DNA from: Planctomycetota bacterium
Lineage (GTDB): Bacteria > Planctomycetota > Planctomycetia > Pirellulales > UBA7805
Length of the DNA stretch: 5,526 bases
Direction: 5' to 3'
NCBI GenBank assembly: GCA_030605285.1
Contig: JAUWIQ010000162.1
Coordinates: forward strand, 1-5,526
In this document: in pieces, positions 1-4,801 of the stretch
Position numbering within the stretch: the stretch's first letter is position 1
Layout: every line of letters starts with the position of its first letter
The notes under the pieces: generated by a model
Told to the model about the DNA's origin: nothing
Databases searched by the model: none
Seen by the model: the letters and a program-made list of their open reading frames with translations, nothing else
Translations under genes and position numbers: made by a program

Positions 1-18
1 CTCCATGTAAAATTGGTC

Positions 19-47
19 TTGACCCTTTTGTAGCAATTTTCTTTAAT
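19..47 (+). promoter_or_regulatory. Candidate sigma70-like promoter before the haem-domain gene
   Basis: TTGACC at 19-24 (5 of 6 to TTGACA) is followed after exactly 17 bases by TTTAAT at 42-47 (5 of 6 to TATAAT). Transcription would begin near 54, about 34 bases before the ATG at 88. The surroundings are very AT-rich, which raises the chance of a coincidental match, and planctomycete promoter consensus is poorly known. No Shine-Dalgarno sequence lies before the ATG at 88. Confidence 0.35.
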
Positions 48-87
48 TTTCAGAAAATAATATGGATCTAATAAAACATGTGATTTA

Positions 88-489
88 ATGATTTTCCGAA
101 CCAAGGGAACCTGCGCGGCATGTCACAAGGTTTCCGGAGACGGAAAGGAGGTCGGCCCCGACCTCTCGGAGATCGGCAGCAAGCTCTCCAAGGAGGCGCT
201 GTACGTCTCGATTCTCGACCCCGATGCGGGCATCAGCCACAACTATGAAAACTATGAGCTCCTCACCCAGGAGGGACAAATTGAAACGGGACTGCTTTTG
301 AGTCGCGGCCGTGGCCAAATCGAAATAAAAAATGCGGAGGGTGTCGTACGTTCTTTTCCCGCTGCCCGGATTGAGAGCATCCGCCAGCTAAAAATCTCTC
401 TGATGCCCAAGGGGCTGCAGAGCAAACTTAGCGAGGAGGAACTCGTCGATTTGGTCGCATACCTTGCGAGCCTCAAGTCCACAAAATGA
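88..489 (+). CDS. Cytochrome-c-like haem-binding domain protein, PVC type, probably N-terminally truncated
   Basis: The 133-residue product matches the C-terminal haem-binding domain of Pirellula/Verrucomicrobium-type proteins (the TIGR02603-like family as I recall it). Seen: the haem c motif CAACH at residues 9-13, then a VGPDL stretch at 22-26, ILDPDAGI at 42-49, a likely axial methionine in SLMPKGL (M106), and the closing helix ELVDLVAYLASL. In the family this domain normally ends much larger exported proteins, often with a beta-propeller or dehydrogenase part. Haem c is attached after export, yet this ORF begins only eight residues before the first haem cysteine and has no signal peptide. 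There is no ribosome binding site before the ATG, and the frame upstream has stops at 31-33 and 58-60. I infer a remnant of a longer gene or a join at the window edge, not a working stand-alone cytochrome. The domain call is firm; the start and functionality are doubtful. Confidence 0.75.
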   Translation: MIFRTKGTCAACHKVSGDGKEVGPDLSEIGSKLSKEALYVSILDPDAGISHNYENYELLTQEGQIETGLLLSRGRGQIEIKNAEGVVRSFPAARIESIRQLKISLMPKGLQSKLSEEELVDLVAYLASLKSTK

Positions 490-604
490 CGTCCGAGGCG
501 CTCAAACCGATTTTATCCGAGCCGGTCGAATGGAATTGCGGCGATCCGGACGTTGCGGCGTATCGGATTGCAAAAAAATTCGACGCCCGTCGCCAGTGGA
601 TAAG

Positions 605-634
605 CTGGCAAGCCCTCGGCCTACCGCGTAGAAT
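605..634 (+). promoter_or_regulatory. Weak candidate promoter before the exported-protein gene
   Basis: TAGAAT at 629-634 matches TATAAT at five of six positions. CTGGCA at 605-610 matches TTGACA at four of six, with an 18-base spacer. Transcription would start near 641, leaving a leader of roughly 74 bases before the ATG at 715. The match is modest, and the call rests mainly on its position in the 225-bp gap. Confidence 0.25.
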
Positions 635-714
635 GGAGACCGCCTCTCAAAATAGATTTGGTAGCCGCTCACCCGCCGGGCAGGCAAAGGAAATGGAACC
701 CACAAGGGGACGGT

Positions 715-2016
715 ATGCGACCCGTTTTTCTGCTCTCAATGTATCTCTTGTTCGTCGTTGCGGCCATTGCGGCTGAAGATGCGGAAGATTTACAACGCTC
801 GGTCCACGCGTTGACCCGCCAACTTGCGGATGACCGACTCGCGGTACGCGAAGCAGCCGAGAGGCAGTTGATGGAAATCGGTCCCGCGGCACTATCCTAT
901 CTTCCCCGGCCAGACGAACAAATGCCCGCAGAGATCCTCCGCCGCCTCAAGCGGGTCCAACAGCAACTCCAACTCCAGAAATCGCAGGCCGCCGCACTCG
1001 GCAAGCTGCTGAGCATCCAAGCGACGGCGCAACCCCTCTCCCGAGTGCTTGCTGAACTTGAGCGGCGCTCGGGAAATCAGATTGTCGATTTTCGTCAACG
1101 TCGCGGCCAATCGAAAATTGAACTGCCCGTCACGATCGACTTGCAGGATGTCACCTTCTGGGAGGCGCTCGACCACATTCTGGATGAAGCGGGGATGGTC
1201 GTTTATCCCTACGCGCACGACGCGCGGGGCAATTCTTTGCGTGCTGTTGCCTTCATCGCAGGCAACTCCGCCACTGCGACCCGCAGCCGGCGAACCTACT
1301 ACCACTCGGGGTTCCGTTTCGAGCCACTCCGTGTAATTGCTGAACGCAATTACCGCGAATCTGCGGCCAACGAGTTGGAAATCTACTTCCAAATAGCGTG
1401 GGAACCTCGTCTGACTCCAATCCGTCTCGTCCTGCTGCGAAATACGATCCGGGCAGTCGACCAGCAGGGCCGCCTGCTCAAACAGACTACCGGCGGAGAA
1501 AGCGAAATTGCCACGGGTCGAGGCGCAGCCACATGCATCCTCCCCTTCCAACTACCGGACCATGACGTTCATCAGATCAAGAAGTTGACCGGTGAATTGA
1601 AAGCACTCCTACCGGGAAGCATTGAAACCTTCCTCTTTGACAGGCTCACGAGCATTGCAGACGGGGGAGCGCAAATCAAAAACGCAGCCGCCACGGTGAC
1701 CCTGGAGAGCGTCCGCAGGGACGGGCCCAAATGGGACCTGCGGATTCAGGTACAATTCGAGGATGCGGCAGGCAGCCTCGAATCGCATTTGAGCGGCTGG
1801 GCATTACGCAACGATGCCTATCTGGAAAACACCCAGGGCGAAAGAATCGAGCCAATCTCGATTGAAGAGACCCGTGAGCAGCAGGACGATTTTGGGGTGG
1901 CGTTTCAATTCAGACTCGAAGATGAAATTCAGAATTATACATTTGTCTACAAGACACCCACCGCACTTCTGGAGCGACGTATTCCATTTGATTTAAGCAA
2001 TCTGCCACTCCCCTGA
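715..2016 (+). CDS. Exported protein of unknown function with helical lead and STN-like domain
   Basis: The product has 433 residues. Residues 1-20 form a signal peptide: a short positive end, a hydrophobic core rich in Leu, Val and Ala, and an AIAA cleavage region before EDAED. There is no lipobox cysteine and no later membrane segment, so a periplasmic location is expected. Residues about 26-63 form a HEAT-like helical pair containing VREAAERQL, a common lead in planctomycete exported proteins. Residues about 70-95 are a Gln/Arg/Leu-rich helix. Residues about 98-178 resemble an STN-type fold (LSRVLAELERRSGNQIVD, then a strand and FWEALDHILDEAGM), as found at the N-terminus of secretins and TonB receptors. 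The remaining 250 residues are unrecognised. I chose the ATG at 715 because AAGGGGA (704-710) lies four bases upstream and the signal peptide begins there; an in-frame TTG at 658 would bury the signal. The stop overlaps an ATG as TGATG (2014-2018). The function is not known to me. Confidence 0.8.
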   Translation: MRPVFLLSMYLLFVVAAIAAEDAEDLQRSVHALTRQLADDRLAVREAAERQLMEIGPAALSYLPRPDEQMPAEILRRLKRVQQQLQLQKSQAAALGKLLSIQATAQPLSRVLAELERRSGNQIVDFRQRRGQSKIELPVTIDLQDVTFWEALDHILDEAGMVVYPYAHDARGNSLRAVAFIAGNSATATRSRRTYYHSGFRFEPLRVIAERNYRESAANELEIYFQIAWEPRLTPIRLVLLRNTIRAVDQQGRLLKQTTGGESEIATGRGAATCILPFQLPDHDVHQIKKLTGELKALLPGSIETFLFDRLTSIADGGAQIKNAAATVTLESVRRDGPKWDLRIQVQFEDAAGSLESHLSGWALRNDAYLENTQGERIEPISIEETREQQDDFGVAFQFRLEDEIQNYTFVYKTPTALLERRIPFDLSNLPLP

Positions 2017-2088
2017 TGGCTTCTCTGCTGAAGCTGTCTCGGGTATCCTTGTGGGCACGTGGAATCATTGCAACCACATTCGGTGACT

Positions 2089-2096
2089 GGGAGGAG
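2089..2096 (+). promoter_or_regulatory. Strong Shine-Dalgarno site that sets the gpgS start
   Basis: GGGAGGAG lies six bases before the ATG at 2103. This is the best ribosome binding site in the window. It favours 2103 over the in-frame ATG at 2016, which overlaps the previous stop codon and would add 29 residues that do not look like part of the enzyme. Confidence 0.75.
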
Positions 2097-2102
2097 ATAA
2101 AA

Positions 2103-3335
2103 ATGCCTGATTTTCACCAAGATGGGCTGATTACCACCCTCCACGACCTGGGGTCTATCGGTCGCGACCGGCTCGAGACCATCCTTGAAGAAGCCACCCA
2201 GGATTTTCGCTTGGGGCTCGTGCTGCCTGTCACCGCTTCGGACATGCGCGCGGACCCGTTCGATGGCATTGTCGAACAACTCTGCGGTGCCTCCTATATT
2301 GAACACATTGTGGTCGTGTTGGGTGTTGCCCCCGATCTGGAAGACTATCAGGAAACAAAGGCCAAGTTACAACCGCTTGGCGACAAGGCGGAAGTCCTTT
2401 GGACCGACGGAAACCGGTTGCAGGAACTTTATGAGGAATTGATCGCCCACGGTTTCGATTTGTCCGTGCCGGGCAAGGGGCGGAGCGTATGGACGGCCTT
2501 CGGTTACCTGATGGCCAACCCAAGTCTCAAAGCGTACGTGTTGCACGATTGCGATATCGTAACATTCGATCGCCAGTTACTGGCCCGGCTTTGCCTGCCG
2601 ATGGCACATCGCAGTTTCGACTTCGATTTCTGCAAGGCCTATTATGCCCGCCGTACGGACCGCATGCATGGACGAACCGTACGACTCTTGGTCTGGCCAC
2701 TGCTACGCAGTTTAATCACCATTCTGGGCCCCGATCCATTCCTTACTTATCTCTCGAGTTTTCGCTATCCACTCTCTGGAGAATTTGCGGTCACGTCTAC
2801 GCTAGCTCGTTCCAACCGAATCCCCAGCGACTGGGGTCTCGAAGTCGGTACGCTGGCTGAGGTGTTTCGCAACACATCCCTCAAGCGTGTCTGCCAGGTC
2901 GATATCACATCCGAATACGAACACAAGCATCAGGATCTTTCGCTCGACGACCCCTCCAAGGGCCTGATGCAGATGGCATCCGATATTCTGACTTCGATTT
3001 TCCGTACCCTGGCGAGTCGCGGTACGATTCTTGAAAAAGGCTTCTTTGTGACCTTGCGGGCCGCCTATTTGCGTGCCGCCCAGGACGCCATCCGCCAATA
3101 CCATGCCGATTCGCTGATCAACGGCCTGCAATTCGATCGCCACGCGGAAGAAGTGGCAATCGAGGGGTTTGCTCGTCAGATCGTGGTGGCAGGCAAAACA
3201 TTTCGGGATAACCCGTCTGGTGGTGAAGCAATCCCCAATTGGACGCGGGTGCTGACCGCATTGCCCGACTTTCCTGAGCGACTGCGCGACGCAACTCAAG
3301 CCGATGCCAAGGAACTGACCCAGGCATTCGTCTAG
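2103..3335 (+). CDS. gpgS: Glucosyl-3-phosphoglycerate synthase-like glycosyltransferase (GT81 type)
   Basis: GpgS enzymes move glucose from an NDP-glucose to 3-phosphoglycerate, the first step to glucosylglycerate (a compatible solute) and, in actinobacteria, to methylglucose polysaccharides. The 410-residue product shows a GT-A layout. A first strand is at about 36-43 (RLGLVLPV). The nucleotide-sugar segment PGKGRSVW is at 123-130. The metal-binding DxD appears as DCD at 149-151 inside VLHDCDIVTF. KAYYAR is at 178-183, RYPLSGEFA at 221-229, DWGLEVG at 243-249, and the EHKHQ segment at 273-277 supplies histidines where mycobacterial GpgS has a metal-ligand histidine. The C-terminal 130 residues are helical. 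The protein is longer than mycobacterial GpgS (about 320 residues) and fits the roughly 400-residue form of other bacteria. No signal or membrane segment is seen, so it should be cytoplasmic. No phosphatase partner (GpgP) is in the window. It starts 86 bases after the previous gene, so shared transcription is possible; a GCTTC/GAAGC hairpin (2019-2034) lies in that gap. Mannosyl-transferring relatives cannot be excluded. Confidence 0.85.
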   Translation: MPDFHQDGLITTLHDLGSIGRDRLETILEEATQDFRLGLVLPVTASDMRADPFDGIVEQLCGASYIEHIVVVLGVAPDLEDYQETKAKLQPLGDKAEVLWTDGNRLQELYEELIAHGFDLSVPGKGRSVWTAFGYLMANPSLKAYVLHDCDIVTFDRQLLARLCLPMAHRSFDFDFCKAYYARRTDRMHGRTVRLLVWPLLRSLITILGPDPFLTYLSSFRYPLSGEFAVTSTLARSNRIPSDWGLEVGTLAEVFRNTSLKRVCQVDITSEYEHKHQDLSLDDPSKGLMQMASDILTSIFRTLASRGTILEKGFFVTLRAAYLRAAQDAIRQYHADSLINGLQFDRHAEEVAIEGFARQIVVAGKTFRDNPSGGEAIPNWTRVLTALPDFPERLRDATQADAKELTQAFV

Positions 3336-3391
3336 CGCTCCTCGAGTAACCGCCGCTCGTTCGCAGAGTTGCCCCGTGTTCAAACACCGCC

Positions 3392-3406
3392 GGGAAAATT
3401 CCCCGC
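3392..3406 (+). repeat. Small hairpin motif GGGAA..TTCCC-CGC in the gpgS-cysK gap
   Basis: GGGAA (3392-3396) can pair with TTCCC (3399-3403), more realistically as GGGA/TCCC with a four-base loop, and CGC follows. Similar hairpins followed by CGC occur at 4637-4649 and 4669-4682. There is no T tract, so it is a poor terminator for gpgS. GTGTT/AACAC (3376-3387) forms a second small hairpin just upstream. Confidence 0.4.
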
Positions 3407-3432
3407 AGAGGTTTGCAGAGACAAAGTTCGGC

Positions 3433-3460
3433 TAGACAGGTTTTGCCTCAGGCGTATGAT
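3433..3460 (+). promoter_or_regulatory. Candidate sigma70-like promoter of cysK
   Basis: TAGACA at 3433-3438 and TATGAT at 3455-3460 each match the consensus at five of six positions, with a 16-base spacer. The start would lie near 3467, giving a leader of about 60 bases before the cysK ATG. The position in an otherwise non-coding 192-bp gap supports the call. Confidence 0.45.
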
Positions 3461-3461
3461 A

Positions 3462-3478
3462 GACATCGATAGGATGTC
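3462..3478. promoter_or_regulatory. Operator-like inverted repeat at the predicted cysK transcription start
   Basis: GACATC (3462-3467) and GATGTC (3473-3478) are perfect inverted repeats separated by GATAG. They begin two bases after the candidate -10 hexamer, where a repressor site or an early leader hairpin would sit. I do not recognise the motif as the site of a known cysteine regulator; the role is inferred from position alone. Confidence 0.35.
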
Positions 3479-3527
3479 AGTGCGACTGGCAATTCCGAAA
3501 GCCACCCAAATCAAGAAGGTGAACTCG

Positions 3528-4466
3528 ATGCCACGTGGAAAAACATACGTTAACGCTGCCGCAGCTATTGGCGATACGCCAATGATTCGCATCAATAATC
3601 TTGTGCCGGAGGGTGGTGCAACCGTCTTTGCCAAATGTGAATTTTTCCAGCCGCTGAATAGCGTCAAAGATCGTATCGGAGTTGCGATGATCGAGGCCGC
3701 CGAACGAGATGGGCTGATCAACCCGGATACGCACATCATTGAACCTACGAGTGGCAATACCGGTATTGCGCTCGCTTTCGTCTGTGCGGCAAAAGGATAC
3801 CGACTGACTTTGACGATGCCGGAATCGCTGTCCGTCGAGCGCCGTACCCTGTTGCGTGCGCTCGGGGCAAATCTGGTCCTGACCCCTGCCGAGGTTGGAA
3901 TGCCGGGCGCCGTGAAGAAGGCTGAGGAGCTGGTAGCGAAGGAATCGGGAGCCTGGATACCCCAACAGTTTAACAATCCAGCGAATCCGGAAATCCACGA
4001 GAAGACCACGGGACCCGAAATCTGGGAGGACTCCGGAGGTGAAATCGATGCCCGCGTAGCAGGAGTTGGTACGGGGGGGACCCTTACCGGGGTCGCACGG
4101 TACCTCAAGAGTCGCAATCCTGATTTCAAAGCGATTGCCGTGGAACCGAAAAACTCACCGGTAATCGGCGGGGGACAACCTGGAAAACACCGCATTCAGG
4201 GAATTGGCGCGGGATTCATTCCCGGCAATCTCGACACCTCACTGATCGACGACGTGGTCACCGTCGACGATGAAGATGCTTTTACCTGGGCCAAAAGGCT
4301 TGCCAAGGAGGAGGGGATCATGGCTGGCATCAGCAGTGGAGCCAACATGTGGGCTGCTGCTCAAGTTGCCGCACGGCCCGAGTTTGCGGGCAAGCGGATC
4401 GTTACGATCATGTGCAGTTTGGGCGAGCGGTACCTCTCGACACCGTTGTTTCAGGGACTTGACTAG
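3528..4466 (+). CDS. cysK: Cysteine synthase A (O-acetylserine sulfhydrylase)
   Basis: This cytoplasmic pyridoxal-phosphate enzyme makes L-cysteine from O-acetyl-L-serine and sulfide, the last step of sulfur assimilation. The 312-residue product has the family's normal length and all its landmarks. The PLP lysine is K47 in NSVKDR (44-49). The substrate loop TSGNTG is at 74-79, [10 protein letters not shown] at 97-106, and the phosphate-binding GTGGT at 181-185. [12 protein letters not shown] (221-232) is typical of CysK. The SSGA at 269-272 places the serine facing the pyridine nitrogen, and [10 protein letters not shown] closes the protein. The beta-replacement fold type II family also includes CysM and cystathionine beta-synthase; the length and lack of CBS domains fit CysK. 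The ATG at 3528 has AAGGTGA (3516-3522) five bases upstream; in-frame codons back to 3369 are open but not family-like. A promoter and an inverted repeat lie in the gap before it. Neighbouring genes are not of sulfur metabolism. Confidence 0.96.
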   Translation: MPRGKTYVNAAAAIGDTPMIRINNLVPEGGATVFAKCEFFQPLNSVKDRIGVAMIEAAERDGLINPDTHIIEPTSGNTGIALAFVCAAKGYRLTLTMPESLSVERRTLLRALGANLVLTPAEVGMPGAVKKAEELVAKESGAWIPQQFNNPANPEIHEKTTGPEIWEDSGGEIDARVAGVGTGGTLTGVARYLKSRNPDFKAIAVEPKNSPVIGGGQPGKHRIQGIGAGFIPGNLDTSLIDDVVTVDDEDAFTWAKRLAKEEGIMAGISSGANMWAAAQVAARPEFAGKRIVTIMCSLGERYLSTPLFQGLD

Positions 4467-4497
4467 GTTCCTGCGGCAGGCCGCGGCGAGGAATCCT
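4466..4497 (+). terminator. Possible cysK terminator hairpin
   Basis: GCGG (4473-4476) pairs with CCGC (4481-4484) around a CAGG loop. The stem can extend imperfectly outward, with GGTTCC facing GGAATCC. It begins at the cysK stop codon. Only a CTTTG, not a true T run, follows, so this is a weak intrinsic terminator at best. Confidence 0.3.
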
Positions 4498-4521
4498 TTG
4501 CTTGGCTTTCTCGGAGCGGGC

Positions 4522-4533
4522 TGCAACGTTGCA
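4522..4533. repeat. Perfect 12-base palindrome
   Basis: TGCAACGTTGCA reads the same on both strands. It is enclosed by TCTCGG (4509-4514) and CCGAGA (4534-4539), a perfect six-base inverted repeat, so the whole could be a protein-binding site or a hairpin with an asymmetric internal loop. Its right half also belongs to the competing stem 4527-4575. Confidence 0.55.
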
Positions 4534-4575
4534 CCGAGATTGCAGAGGGTGGGCAGCCCGGGGGACGGTGCAGCG
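4527..4575 (+). repeat. Ten-pair inverted repeat with internal hairpin
   Basis: CGTTGCACCG (4527-4536) pairs with CGGTGCAGCG (4566-4575): nine Watson-Crick pairs and one G-T pair in RNA terms. A small GGG/CCC hairpin (4551-4553 with 4557-4559) lies inside. The fold is exclusive with the palindrome at 4522-4533. A run of six T follows only at 4600-4605, too far away for a classic terminator. Confidence 0.45.
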
Positions 4576-4636
4576 CAATCGATGCAAACGCGTGCGGTGT
4601 TTTTTAGTAAAAATGCGCATCCTGCGAACCCTCCGG

Positions 4637-4682
4637 GCGGGAACCCCGCTTCGCGGCAAGGAGCGGTTGGGAAACTCCCCGC
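4637..4682 (+). repeat. Paired GGGAA-type hairpins
   Basis: GCGGG (4637-4641) pairs with CCCGC (4645-4649) around AAC. GGGA (4669-4672) pairs with TCCC (4676-4679), again around AAC, and is followed by CGC. The two read as imperfect copies, GGGAACCCCGC and GGGAAACTCCCCGC, about 30 bases apart. A similar unit is at 3392-3406. An alternative CCGC/GCGG hairpin with loop TTC (4646-4656) competes with the first. Confidence 0.45.
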
Positions 4683-4732
4683 GAATCCTGCAACAAGCGT
4701 TGCGCGGGTCGACTTCCTGCATGCTTGAGTCG

Positions 4733-4758
4733 GGAGCGGCAACCTGCTCCAATTATTT
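4733..4758 (+). terminator. Candidate intrinsic terminator upstream of rarA
   Basis: GGAGCGG (4733-4739) pairs with CTGCTCC (4744-4750) around a CAAC loop, seven pairs including one G-T. AATTATTT follows immediately, an imperfect T-rich tail. This is the most terminator-like element in the spacer. It would separate cysK or spacer transcripts from rarA, implying a rarA promoter within 4751-4801, where I could not pick one out. Confidence 0.45.
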
Positions 4759-4801
4759 GGATTCTTCTTATTCTCAGATCTTGCGAACTACGGTACTGAG
4801 T

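Larger units (their letters stand above)
4467..4801. other. Hairpin-dense non-coding spacer between cysK and rarA
   Basis: These 335 bases hold no gene that I can support. Open frames cross it on both strands, but they run on into cysK in the wrong frame and resemble no family. The stretch is crowded with inverted repeats, listed separately: a hairpin after the cysK stop, a 12-base palindrome, a 10-pair long-range stem, two GGGAA-type hairpins, CGACT/AGTCG (4710-4714 with 4728-4732), and a terminator-like hairpin at 4733-4750. I found no tRNA, tmRNA, RNase P, SRP or riboswitch core motif by eye. A small structured RNA or a cluster of palindromic repeats are both possible. Confidence 0.5.

Noticed and set aside
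658..714. TTG start extending the exported protein by 19 residues
   Set aside because: It places a charged, proline-rich stretch before a clear signal peptide, while the ATG at 715 has a purine-rich ribosome binding site at the right distance.
892..1551. Reverse-strand open frame (219 residues) inside the exported-protein gene
   Set aside because: It is the antisense image of the coding frame, with no ribosome binding site or recognisable domain.
2016..2102. ATG at 2016 overlapping the previous stop (TGATG) as the gpgS start
   Set aside because: The overlap suggests coupling, but the extra 29 residues do not look like the family, and GGGAGGAG precedes the ATG at 2103 by six bases.
3369..3527. 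Extended N-terminus of cysK
   Set aside because: The family start is [12 protein letters not shown] at 3528 with its own ribosome binding site. The upstream stretch holds promoter-like and inverted-repeat signals and would add 53 unrelated residues.
3380..4195. Long reverse-strand open frame (271 residues) over cysK
   Set aside because: It is antisense to a fully conserved enzyme, low in family-like features, and explained by GC-rich codon use on the + strand.
4239..4752. Open frames on both strands across the cysK-rarA spacer
   Set aside because: They begin or end inside cysK out of frame, are rich in Arg, Pro, Cys and Gly as chance GC-rich frames are, and resemble no family. The inverted repeats explain the region better.
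4467..4801. tRNA, tmRNA, RNase P RNA or SRP RNA in the spacer
   Set aside because: No T-arm GTTCRA motif with cloverleaf pairing, no RNase P or SRP core motif, and no tag-peptide frame could be found on either strand by eye.
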